Source: Actinopolymorpha cephalotaxi
Lineage (GTDB): Bacteria; Actinomycetota; Actinomycetes; Propionibacteriales; Actinopolymorphaceae
Direction of reading: 5' to 3'
Assembly (NCBI RefSeq): GCF_013408535.1
Contig: NZ_JACBZA010000001.1
Location: 2,626,850-2,690,849 of the forward strand
DNA length: 64,000 nucleotides
Below are positions 43,172 through 51,092 of the stretch, in pieces. Position 1 is the first letter of the stretch, and each line of letters opens with the position of its first letter. The notes below the pieces were generated by a model, which ran no database searches, was not told the origin of the DNA, and saw nothing but the letters and a program-made list of their open reading frames with translations. The position numbers and the translations under genes are program-made.

Positions 43172-44415
43172 CAGACCAGCCCCCCTCGTCTGGACCCGCG
43201 AAGGGCGTGCCTGTTCCGCTGCTGAAGCCCCATGACGGTCTGCCACCGGTCGTCGACTCTGCGGAGGCGCTCGCCGCTGCCGTCGAGGCGTTCACCGCCG
43301 GGCACGGCCCGGTCGCCGTGGACGCCGAGCGGGCCTCCGGCTACCGCTACTCCCACCGGGCCTACCTCGTCCAGCTTCGCCGAGCCGGCTCCGGCACCGC
43401 GCTGATCGACCCCGTTCGCTGCCCCGATCTGCACGACCTCGACGCGGCGCTCGCCGACACCGAGTGGGTGTTGCACGCGGCCACCCAGGACCTTCCCTGC
43501 CTGGCCGAGCTGGGCTTCCGGCCACGCACGCTGTTCGACACCGAACTCGCCGGCCGGTTGCTGTCCTACCCCAAGGTCGGCCTCGGCGCGCTGGTCGAGG
43601 AGCTGCTCGGCTTCACCCTGGAGAAGGGCCACTCCGCGGTCGACTGGTCGACCCGGCCGCTGCCCGAACCCTGGCTGGTCTACGCGGCTTTGGACGTCGA
43701 ACTCCTGGTGGAGCTGCGCGACGTCCTGGCCGAGGCGCTGGACTCGTCCGGCAAGCGCGAGTGGGCCACACAGGAGTTCGCCGCGCTCGTCGGGCACGAG
43801 CCGCGGGAGACCCGGCGCGACCCGTGGCGGCGCACCTCCGGCATCCACCGGATCCGCAACCGCCGCGAGCTCGCGTACGTCCGCTCGTTGTGGACGGCGC
43901 GCGACGAGACCGCCCGCCGGCGTGACATCTCCCCCGGCCGGGTGCTGAGCGACCTCGCCATCATCACGGCGGCGAGCACCAAACCGACCAGCCGGGCGCA
44001 GCTCGCGGCACTCGGACCGTTCGAGAACCGCGCGGCCCGCCGCGACCTCGATCTGTGGTGGTCGGCGGTGCGCCGTGCCCGTGAGCTGGACGACGGCGAC
44101 CTCCCCGAGCACACCATGCCCTACGACGGCCCGCCACCGGCCCGTGCCTGGGCCGACCGCGACCCGTCCGCGGCCGCCCGGCTGTCCGCCTGCCGGACGA
44201 GCCTGCACGCGATCGCCGACCGGTGCGAGCTGCCCGTGGAGAACCTCCTCGCACCCGACTCCGTACGCCGGCTGGCCTGGGACCCGCCCGCCGATCCGAC
44301 GTCGGAGGCGGTGGCCCGGGTGTTGCGCGAGCGAGGTGCCCGCGACTGGCAGGTCGAGCTCACCTCGGGTGCGCTGGCAGAGGCGCTCGCCGCGCATCTG
44401 CCCGACCCAGCCTGA
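43168..44415 (+). CDS. rnd: Ribonuclease D
   Basis: 415 residues. The DEDDy exonuclease domain spans about 45-200: VAVDAERASGYRYSHRAYLVQL (Exo I with D and E), LHAATQDLPCL (Exo II), and VYAALDVELLVELRDVL (Exo III). An HRDC domain follows at about 230-300 (RELAYVRSLWTARDETARRRD). It trims 3' ends of tRNA and other stable RNA. The GTG overlaps the DUF3000 stop. Confidence 0.9.
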   Translation: MTDQPPSSGPAKGVPVPLLKPHDGLPPVVDSAEALAAAVEAFTAGHGPVAVDAERASGYRYSHRAYLVQLRRAGSGTALIDPVRCPDLHDLDAALADTEWVLHAATQDLPCLAELGFRPRTLFDTELAGRLLSYPKVGLGALVEELLGFTLEKGHSAVDWSTRPLPEPWLVYAALDVELLVELRDVLAEALDSSGKREWATQEFAALVGHEPRETRRDPWRRTSGIHRIRNRRELAYVRSLWTARDETARRRDISPGRVLSDLAIITAASTKPTSRAQLAALGPFENRAARRDLDLWWSAVRRARELDDGDLPEHTMPYDGPPPARAWADRDPSAAARLSACRTSLHAIADRCELPVENLLAPDSVRRLAWDPPADPTSEAVARVLRERGARDWQVELTSGALAEALAAHLPDPA

Positions 44416-44420
44416 CCCAC

Positions 44421-44450
44421 CTTGCCTGACCTTGCCTGACCTTGCCTGAC
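44421..44450 (+). repeat. Three 10-bp units CTTGCCTGAC
   Basis: Exactly three tandem copies right after the rnd stop codon in the 133-base gap before alkD. No hairpin potential. Function unknown. Confidence 0.9.
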
Positions 44451-44535
44451 GTCGCTCGCCCCTGCTCGGCAACCCTCAGGTCCTGCTGGAGCAGGCCGTA
44501 CGACGCGGCGTCCGCGGCCTGTCGGCGCGGGCTTC

Positions 44536-44541
44536 TATGCT
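44536..44541 (+). promoter_or_regulatory. -10 element (TATGCT) of alkD
   Basis: TATGCT is followed by seven bases and GTG 44549. The ATG within this element (44537) is thus unlikely to be the start. Confidence 0.55.
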
Positions 44542-44548
44542 CCGCGAC

Positions 44549-45292
44549 GTGAACCCACGATCGTCGAGGACGCGGCCGCCGGCGCCCGGTCGGCCCGAGC
44601 CGGACCAGCGCCTGGTCGAGGCCGTGCGGGCCGCCCTGGCCGCGGCCGGCGACCCCGAGCGCGCGGAGCGGATGCGCGCCTACATGAAGTCGGCGATGCC
44701 TTTTCGGGGAGTGCCGGCCCCGGCCCTGAAGCGGCTCTGCCGCGAGGTGCTGCCCGCTCACCCCGTCGGGGACCGGGCCTCCTGGGAGGCCACCGTCCGA
44801 ACCCTGTGGGACGACGCGGCGTTCCGTGAGGAGCGCTACGCCGCGCTGGCACTGACCGGGCATCGCGGCTACCGCCGATGGCAGGACGCCGGCACGCTGC
44901 GTCTCTACGAACATCTCGCGGTGACCGGCGCTTGGTGGGACCACGTCGACGAGATCGCCGCCAACCGCGTGGGCCCGATCCTGGCCGGCGATCCCGCGGC
45001 CGTCGCGCCGGTCCTGCTCGGCTGGGCCGCGGGCGAGGACGTCTGGCTGCGCCGGGTGGCGATCCTGGCCCAGCTGAAGGCGAAGGTATCCACCGACACC
45101 GACCTGCTGCGGGCGTGCCTCGAACCCAGCCTGGGAAGACCGGAGTTCTTTCTGCGCAAGGCGATCGGGTGGGCGCTGCGCGAGTATGCCCGGACCGACC
45201 CCACCTGGGTGCTTTCCTACGTCGCCGAGCAGGAGGACCGGCTCGCCCCACTTTCGCGCCGGGAGGCGCTGAAGCACCATCCGCCCCCCTGA
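44549..45292 (+). CDS. DNA alkylation repair enzyme (AlkD-like HEAT-repeat glycosylase)
   Basis: 247 residues of helical HEAT-like repeats. AlkD landmarks are MRAYMKSAMPFRGVPAP (about 38), TGAWWDHVDEIA (about 130), WLRRVAILAQLKAK (about 165), FFLRKAIGWALREYARTDPTWV (about 190), which hold the Trp, Asp and Arg of the DNA-binding cleft. The enzyme removes alkylated (N3/N7-methyl) purines. The GTG is placed by the leaderless promoter. AidB at 5.7 kb is another alkylation-response gene in the window. Confidence 0.85.
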   Translation: MNPRSSRTRPPAPGRPEPDQRLVEAVRAALAAAGDPERAERMRAYMKSAMPFRGVPAPALKRLCREVLPAHPVGDRASWEATVRTLWDDAAFREERYAALALTGHRGYRRWQDAGTLRLYEHLAVTGAWWDHVDEIAANRVGPILAGDPAAVAPVLLGWAAGEDVWLRRVAILAQLKAKVSTDTDLLRACLEPSLGRPEFFLRKAIGWALREYARTDPTWVLSYVAEQEDRLAPLSRREALKHHPPP

Positions 45293-45438
45293 CGTGGAGG
45301 GCCCACGGCGACTCGGGACGAAGGAGTTGACCCGGATGCCGCGCGTTCTTGTTACCAGTGAGTAGCATCAGGTCTGTCAGGCATCGGGTCGAGCACCCTG
45401 CCAGGCACCCCCGACGGTCCGACGACGAGGAGAGCGAC

Positions 45439-46635
45439 GTGCCCCGTGAGCTCCGTGACGTGGTCTTCGTGGACGGCGTCCGTACGCCGTTCGGTAAGGC
45501 GGGCGGCATGTACGCCGAGACCCGCGCCGACGACCTGGTGATCAAGTGCATCCGCGAGTTGCTTCGCCGCAACGCGAGCCTGCCCGCCGATCGGGTCGAT
45601 GACGTCGCCATCGCCGCCACCACCCAGACCGGTGACCAGGGCCTGACCATCGGGCGGACCGCCGCGCTGCTGGCCGGGCTGCCCAAGACCGTTCCCGGCT
45701 TCGCGGTCGACCGGATGTGCGCGGGCGCGATGACCGCGGTGACCACCACCGCGTCCGGTATCGCCTTCGGCGCCTACGACGTCGTGATCGCCGGCGGGGT
45801 CGAGCACATGGGCCACCACCCGATGGGCGAGGGCGTCGACCCCAACCCCCGCATCATCTCCGAGAAGCTGGTCGACCCGTCCGCGCTGGTGATGGGGCAG
45901 ACGGCGGAGAACCTCCACGACCGCTTCCCCGGCATCAGCAAGGAGCGCGCCGACGCCTATGCCGCGGCCAGCCAGCGCAAGCTGGCCAAGGCGTACGCCG
46001 ACAACACCATCCAGCCCGACCTGGTGCCGGTCGCGACGCGCAGCACCGACGAGGGCTGGGGGCTGGCCACGGTCGACGAGCCCCCCCGCCCGGACACCAC
46101 CGTCGAAGGGCTCGCCCAGCTGCGCACCCCGTTCCGCCCGCACGGCCGGGTGACGGCGGGCAACGCCGCCGGCCTCAACGACGGCGCCACCGCCTGCCTG
46201 CTGGCCTCGGAGGAGGCCGCGAAGGAGCTGGGGCTGACGCCGAAGATGCGGCTGGTCGCCTACTCCTTCGTCGGCGTGGAGCCGGAGGTGATGGGCGAGG
46301 GGCCCATCCCCGCCACCGAGAAGGTGCTCGCCAAGGCCGGCCTGACGATGGACGACATCGGGCTGATCGAGATCAACGAGGCGTTCGCCGTTCAGGTGCT
46401 GGCGTTCTGCGACCACTTCGGCCTGCGTGAGGACGACGCGCGGCTCAACCCCTACGGCGGCGCGATCGCCGTCGGGCACCCGCTGGCATCCAGCGGGGTG
46501 CGCCTGATGCTGCAGCTGGCCCGGGAGTTCGAGGACCGTCCGGACGTTCGCTACGGCCTCACCACGCTGTGCGTCGGCATCGGCATGGGCGGCAGCGTCG
46601 TCTGGGAAAACCCCCACTGGCAGGGCGCCGCGTGA
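45439..46635 (+). CDS. fadA: Acetyl-CoA C-acyltransferase (thiolase) FadA
   Basis: 398 residues. Catalytic C94 is in DRMCAGAM, and the C-terminal pair is H347 (AVGHPLASSG) and C378 (TLCVGIGMGG). It cleaves 3-ketoacyl-CoA in beta-oxidation. GTG 45439 has GAGGAGA six to seven bases upstream. The next gene, 35 bases downstream, is fadB, giving the usual fadA-fadB operon. In the upstream 146 bases an imperfect site TTAC-CAGT-GAGTA (45353-45365) lies near TTGACC (45327-45332) and might bind a fatty-acid regulator; weak. Confidence 0.92.
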   Translation: MPRELRDVVFVDGVRTPFGKAGGMYAETRADDLVIKCIRELLRRNASLPADRVDDVAIAATTQTGDQGLTIGRTAALLAGLPKTVPGFAVDRMCAGAMTAVTTTASGIAFGAYDVVIAGGVEHMGHHPMGEGVDPNPRIISEKLVDPSALVMGQTAENLHDRFPGISKERADAYAAASQRKLAKAYADNTIQPDLVPVATRSTDEGWGLATVDEPPRPDTTVEGLAQLRTPFRPHGRVTAGNAAGLNDGATACLLASEEAAKELGLTPKMRLVAYSFVGVEPEVMGEGPIPATEKVLAKAGLTMDDIGLIEINEAFAVQVLAFCDHFGLREDDARLNPYGGAIAVGHPLASSGVRLMLQLAREFEDRPDVRYGLTTLCVGIGMGGSVVWENPHWQGAA

Positions 46636-46670
46636 GCGGGCACCACGACCGAAGCGCTTCAGGAGGCACC

Positions 46671-48791
46671 GTGACCAGCCCGACCACCCTGACCCGAGAC
46701 TTCTCCGACGTCTTCCCCGACGAGGTGGTCACGCACGCGCACGTGCGAGACGTCGACCTCCCCCACGGCGCCGGAACGATGGCGTTGATCACCCTCGACA
46801 ACGGCCTCGACCACACCCGGCCCAACTCGTTCGGGCCGCAGGGCCTGGCAGAGCTGGACGCTGCCATCGAGTCCGCCCTCGCCCGCGAGGACGTCGCGGC
46901 GATCGGCATCACCGGGAAGCCGTTCATCCTCGCCGCCGGCGCCGACATCAGCGGCATGCCCCGGATCACCCGGCGCGAGCAGGCCAAGGAGATCGCACGG
47001 TACGGCCACGAGGTGTTCGGCAAGCTCGACGACGGCCGCAAGCCGTCGTTCGGGTTCGTCAACGGCCTGGCGATCGGCGGCGGGCTGGAGGTCGCGCTCA
47101 ACTGCACCTACCGAACCGTCATCGCCTCGGCGCCGGCAGTGGCGTTCAGCGAGTGTTTCCTCGGCATCCTGCCCGGCTGGGGCGGCACCTGGCTGCTGCC
47201 CAACCTCGTCGGCGCCGACCGCGCGGTGAAGGTGATCGTCGAGAACGCCCTCAACAACAACCGCATGCTGCGCGGACCACAGGTGCAGCCGCTAGGTATC
47301 GCCGACGCGACGTTCGAGGGTGCCGACTTCCTCGAACGCTCCCTCGACTGGGCGGGTCAGGTGCTGAGCGGGCGCACCCAGGTGGAGCGGGCGCCGGTCG
47401 ACCGGGGCGAGGCGTGGGACGCGGCCGTCGCCCGTGGCCGTGCGTTCGTCGACGCCAAGCTGCACGGCGCGGCGCCGGCCGCGCAGCGTGCGCTGGACAT
47501 CATCGCGGCGGCGAAGACCTGCTCCAAGGAGGAGGGGTTAGCCCTCGAGGACGACGCCTTGGCCGATCTGCTGATGAGCGAGGAGTTCCGGTCGGGGCTG
47601 TACGCGTTCGACCTGGTGCAGCGGCGGGCGAAGAAGCCGGTCGGCGTTCCGGACAAGTCGCTGGCCCGGCCGGTGACGAAGGTCGGCATCGTCGGCACGG
47701 GCCTGATGGCCAGCCAGCTGGCGCTGCTGTTCGCCCGCCGGCTGCTGGTCCCCGTGGTGCTCACCGACATCGACGACGAGCGGGTCGAGAAGGGCCTTTC
47801 GTACGTCCGCGGTGAGGTGGACAAGCTGGCCGCCAAGGGCCGGGTGAGTGGCGACCAGGCCAACCGGATCAAGGCGCTGGTCACCGGATCCACCGACAAG
47901 GGCGTCTACGCCGACTGCGACTTCGTACTCGAGGCCGTCTTCGAGGAGATGAAGGTCAAGCAGCAGGTGTTCGCCGAGCTGGAGGGGATCGTCTCGCCCG
48001 AGTGCGTCCTCGCCACCAACACCTCGTCGTTGTCGGTCACCACGATGGCGAGCAAGCTGACCCATCCCGAACGCGTGGTGGGGTTCCACTTCTTCAACCC
48101 GGTGGCGATCCTGCCGCTGCTGGAGGTCGTCCGCGGGCAGCGCACCGACGACGCGAGCCTGGCCACGGCGTTCGCCACCGCCAAGGGCCTCAAGAAGAAC
48201 GCGATCCTGGTCAAGGACGCGCCGGCGTTCGTCGTCAACCGCATCCTGACGAGGTTCATGGGCGAGGTCACCCGCTGCGTCGACGAGGGAACTCCGGTGG
48301 AGGTCGCGGACCAGGCGGTGCTCCCACTCGGCCTGCCGATGACGCCGTTCGTACTGCTGCAGTTGGTCGGCCCGGCGGTCGGGCTGCACGTGGCCGAGAC
48401 GCTGCACGAGGCGTTCCCCGACCGGTTCTACGTCTCCCCCAACCTGCAGCGGCTGGTCGCGGCGAACAAGCCCGGCCTGTGGTCGTGGGACGCCCAGGGC
48501 AAGCCGTTCCTCGACGACGACACCCGCGCCCTGCTGGAGCAGGGCGACCAACCCTCCACCGGGGAGCAGGTACGCGAGCGCGCGATGGCGGCGGTCGCCG
48601 ACGAGGTACGCCGGTTGCTGGACGACGGCGTGGTCGCCGACGCACCCGACGTCGACCTGGCGATGCTCCTCGGCGCGGGCTGGCCGTTCCACCTGGGCGG
48701 CATCACGCCGTACCTCGACCGCAGTGGGATCGCCGAGCGAGTCGGCGGACGGCGGTTCCTTCCGGTGGGGGCCGCGAGCCTGCCGGCCTGA
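46671..48791 (+). CDS. fadB: FadB: enoyl-CoA hydratase / 3-hydroxyacyl-CoA dehydrogenase
   Basis: 706 residues, the alpha-subunit type of the multifunctional complex. Residues about 30-230 are crotonase-like (ITGKPFILAAGADISGM, GLAIGGGLEVALNC, GILPGWGGTWLLP, which hold the oxyanion hole and the two catalytic acids). Residues about 330-510 bind NAD (KVGIVGTGLMASQLALLFARR, ATNTSSLSVTTMAS, VVGFHFFNPVAILPLLEVV). A C-terminal domain completes it. With FadA it runs the middle steps of beta-oxidation. GTG start four bases after AGGAGG. Confidence 0.92.
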   Translation: MTSPTTLTRDFSDVFPDEVVTHAHVRDVDLPHGAGTMALITLDNGLDHTRPNSFGPQGLAELDAAIESALAREDVAAIGITGKPFILAAGADISGMPRITRREQAKEIARYGHEVFGKLDDGRKPSFGFVNGLAIGGGLEVALNCTYRTVIASAPAVAFSECFLGILPGWGGTWLLPNLVGADRAVKVIVENALNNNRMLRGPQVQPLGIADATFEGADFLERSLDWAGQVLSGRTQVERAPVDRGEAWDAAVARGRAFVDAKLHGAAPAAQRALDIIAAAKTCSKEEGLALEDDALADLLMSEEFRSGLYAFDLVQRRAKKPVGVPDKSLARPVTKVGIVGTGLMASQLALLFARRLLVPVVLTDIDDERVEKGLSYVRGEVDKLAAKGRVSGDQANRIKALVTGSTDKGVYADCDFVLEAVFEEMKVKQQVFAELEGIVSPECVLATNTSSLSVTTMASKLTHPERVVGFHFFNPVAILPLLEVVRGQRTDDASLATAFATAKGLKKNAILVKDAPAFVVNRILTRFMGEVTRCVDEGTPVEVADQAVLPLGLPMTPFVLLQLVGPAVGLHVAETLHEAFPDRFYVSPNLQRLVAANKPGLWSWDAQGKPFLDDDTRALLEQGDQPSTGEQVRERAMAAVADEVRRLLDDGVVADAPDVDLAMLLGAGWPFHLGGITPYLDRSGIAERVGGRRFLPVGAASLPA

Positions 48792-48848
48792 CGGTCTCCT
48801 ACGACCGGGCTAACTTCCCGGCCACTCGGCGAACCTCGACCCGAGCTG

Positions 48849-48880
48849 ATGCGGGCCACACCCATGGGTGTGGCCCGCAT
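48849..48880. terminator. Perfect 32-base palindrome after fadB
   Basis: ATGCGGGCCACACCCATG then its exact complement; both arms are 16 bases (48849-48864, 48865-48880). A hairpin of about 14 bp is the probable end of the fadA-fadB transcript. It is followed by TGCTTCGTTC, and by a smaller palindrome TCGTTCGAACGA at 48885-48896. Confidence 0.8.
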
Positions 48881-49003
48881 TGCTTCGTTCGAACGAGTTG
48901 CGGTTTCTCGCCCAGCCACACGAGTGGCCCGCCCGGCGCCGATCGGGTGAACCCACTGCCTCGACGGCCAACCCGATCCGGAGGCCAACCACCTCTGCTC
49001 CGG

Positions 49004-49023
49004 GATTCTTCCGCGGAAGAATC
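49004..49023. repeat. Palindrome copy 1, GATTCTTCCGCGGAAGAATC
   Basis: Perfect 20-bp palindrome with CCGCGG at the centre. Confidence 0.95.
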
Positions 49024-49098
49024 GGCGCCACGTGCCGCACACGCCGAACCGGCTGATGCGCCTGAGGGGTGGGCGGCAGTGCGCCGTTTGAACCTCCG

Positions 49099-49122
49099 TC
49101 GATTCTTCCGCGGAAGAATCGA
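49099..49122. repeat. Palindrome copy 2, extended to 24 bp
   Basis: The same 20-bp core (49101-49120) extended by TC...GA to a perfect 24-bp palindrome. Confidence 0.95.
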
Positions 49123-49294
49123 TGACCGCGGGCCGATGGCGGGCCCCCCGCGATACCCGGCTGCCTGCTCGCGCCGGAGTGTGCAAGCTGGAGGTGGCTC
49201 GGTTAGCCGCCCGTCTTCACACTTGCTCTGACCTGATCGGCCGGAGACGGAAGTGCGAGAGGAAACGACGCGACGAGCATGCGGAGGGCCAGGC

Positions 49295-49314
49295 GACTCT
49301 TCCGCGGAAGAATC
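49295..49314. repeat. Palindrome copy 3, one mismatch
   Basis: GACTCTTCCGCGGAAGAATC: one base differs from the core (C for T in the left arm). Outer bases GC/GC extend the symmetry. Confidence 0.95.
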
Positions 49315-49382
49315 GCCCGTCAACGGCTGCGGACGGTGCCGTGACTTCAGGAGCGCGCGGCGACAAGCATGGGAGCCAGAGA

Positions 49383-49400
49383 ATTCTTCCGCGGAAGAAT
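49383..49400. repeat. Palindrome copy 4, 18-bp core
   Basis: ATTCTTCCGCGGAAGAAT, perfect; the next outer base pair (A/C) does not match. Confidence 0.95.
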
Positions 49401-49471
49401 CGTCGGGCCGGGCTGAGTGCTGGAGTATCCGGCACCACGCCCGACCCGACGAAACGGCGTCCGCGTCGAAG

Positions 49472-51007
49472 CTAGCTCCGGCTGGTGCGGCCTCCCCGGC
49501 CACCCGCCTCGACGTTGCCGGTCACCAGCCGGGACCGCCGACGGCCGTACGCGAAGTAGATGACCAGGCCGATCGCCATCCACACCAGGAACCGCAGCCA
49601 GGTCTCCACCGCGAGGTTGAGCATGAGGTAGAAGCACACCAGCGCCGAGACGATCGGCAGCACCGGCACCAGCGGTGTGCGGAAGCCGCGCTTCAGGTCC
49701 GGCCGGGACCGACGCAGGACGAGCACCCCGATGCTGACCAGGATGAACGCCGCCAGCGTCCCGACGTTGACGAGTTCGGCCAGCACGTCGATCGAGGTGA
49801 ACGCCGCGAGCAGCGCCGCCGCGATTCCGACCACGATGGTGACGACGTAGGGCGTACGGAACTTCGGGTGCACCTTGGCGAACACCGGCGGCAGCAGGCC
49901 GTCGCGGGCCATCGCGAACGCCACCCGGCTCTGCCCGAGCAGCAGGATCATCACCACGACGATGATGCCGACCGCGGCGCCGATGGAGATGATCCTGGCC
50001 AGCGCGGGGTGCCCGGCGTGGGTCATCGCGGTGGCCAGAGGCGCGGCATCGGCGGGGTCGATCGACTTGTAGCTCTGGATTCCGGTCACCACCAGGCTGA
50101 CGGTGACGTAGAGGACGGTGCAGATCGCCAGCGAGGCGATGATCCCGATCGGCAGGTTGCGCTGCGGCTTACGGGTCTCCTCAGCGGTGGTGGCCACCAC
50201 GTCGAACCCGATGAACGCGAAGAACACGACCGCGGCGCCACTCATCACTCCGGCCCAGCCGAACGACCCCGGCTGCATGCCGAACAGCACCTGGATCAGC
50301 GGCTCGGTGAGAGCGCCACCGCCGCCCTTGGTCGGCTGGCTCGGCGGAACGAACGGCGTGAGGTTGGCGGCCTTGACGAAGAAGATGCCGGCCAGCACGA
50401 ACAGCAGGGCCACGCCCACCTTGATCGCGACGGCGACCTGGTTGATCCGGCTGGACAGCTTGATGCCGATGACGAGCACCGCGGTCAGGGCCAGCACGAG
50501 CAGCCCGGCCGGGAGGTTCATGAACCCGTCCTTGGTGTTGGCCACCGCCGCGGGTATCTGCAGCGGCGTGCCCTGCAGGGCGCTCGCGAGGTACCCCGAC
50601 CAGCCGCTGGACACCGCCGCGGCGCCGACGAAGAACTCCAGGATGAGGTCCCAGCCGATGATCCACGCGATCAGCTCGCCGAGGGTGGCGTAGGAGAAGG
50701 TGTACGCCGAACCCGCCACCGGGACGGTCGAGGCGAACTCCGCGTAGCACAGTGCCGCCAGGCCACAGGCCACCGCGGCGATGACGAACGACAGCGCCAC
50801 CGCCGGACCGGCGTACGTCGCGGCGGCCGTGCCGGTGAGCACGAACAGACCGCCGCCGATCGTGACACCGACCCCGAAGACGGTGAGGTCGAGCGCGCCG
50901 AGGTTCTTCTTCAGCCGATGCTCCGGCGCCTCGGTGTCGGAGATGGCCTTTTCGACCGGCTTGGTGCGCATGAGCGACGTCGACCCGCGCGTGTCCCTGG
51001 GATTCAT
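49472..51007 (-). CDS. Amino acid permease, APC superfamily (cationic amino acid transporter type)
   Basis: 511 residues with about 12-13 membrane segments. The APC start is LTVFGVGVTIGGGLFVLTG (about 41), with YAEFASTVPVAGSAYTFSY (about 89) in segment 3 and FFAFIGFDVVATTAEETRKPQRNLP (about 265, read in two parts) in segments 6-7, which is typical of the CAT/YfnA group. It takes up amino acids with protons. TACCTT six bases before the ATG at 51007 fits a leaderless message. It converges on fadB across the palindrome array. Confidence 0.9.
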   Translation of the reverse strand: MNPRDTRGSTSLMRTKPVEKAISDTEAPEHRLKKNLGALDLTVFGVGVTIGGGLFVLTGTAAATYAGPAVALSFVIAAVACGLAALCYAEFASTVPVAGSAYTFSYATLGELIAWIIGWDLILEFFVGAAAVSSGWSGYLASALQGTPLQIPAAVANTKDGFMNLPAGLLVLALTAVLVIGIKLSSRINQVAVAIKVGVALLFVLAGIFFVKAANLTPFVPPSQPTKGGGGALTEPLIQVLFGMQPGSFGWAGVMSGAAVVFFAFIGFDVVATTAEETRKPQRNLPIGIIASLAICTVLYVTVSLVVTGIQSYKSIDPADAAPLATAMTHAGHPALARIISIGAAVGIIVVVMILLLGQSRVAFAMARDGLLPPVFAKVHPKFRTPYVVTIVVGIAAALLAAFTSIDVLAELVNVGTLAAFILVSIGVLVLRRSRPDLKRGFRTPLVPVLPIVSALVCFYLMLNLAVETWLRFLVWMAIGLVIYFAYGRRRSRLVTGNVEAGGRGGRTSRS

Positions 51008-51013
51008 CGGACC

Positions 51014-51019
51014 AAGGTA
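51014..51019 (-). promoter_or_regulatory. -10 element (TACCTT) of the permease gene
   Basis: On the minus strand TACCTT is followed by six bases and the ATG at 51007. No ribosome site. Leaderless pattern. Confidence 0.5.
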
Positions 51020-51092
51020 GAGGACCGGCCACCAGTCGGCCAGCGGGGTGCGTGTCCGGGCTTTCGCGCAGGTCAGCGAATGGTTGCGGGGG

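Larger units (their letters stand above)
48881..49471. other. Non-coding region with palindrome array between convergent genes
   Basis: 591 bases with no credible gene: open frames here read through the palindromes in changing frames and lack ribosome sites. It contains four near-identical palindromes (listed separately) centred near 49013, 49110, 49304 and 49391, that is 97, 194 and 87 bases apart. The flanks of copies 3 and 4 share CGACRAGCATG about 30 bases before the centre, so a longer unit may have been copied. Function unknown. Confidence 0.85.

Noticed and set aside
49004-49400. Palindromes considered as CRISPR repeats
   Set aside because: Spacers are 68-174 bases, repeats are full palindromes, and there are no cas genes.
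48799-49503. 234-codon minus-strand frame through the palindrome array with repeated SSAEE motifs
   Set aside because: SSAEE is only the translation of the palindrome in one frame; another copy in the same ORF is read as SILPRKN, there is no ribosome site, and the frame also overlaps the permease gene end.
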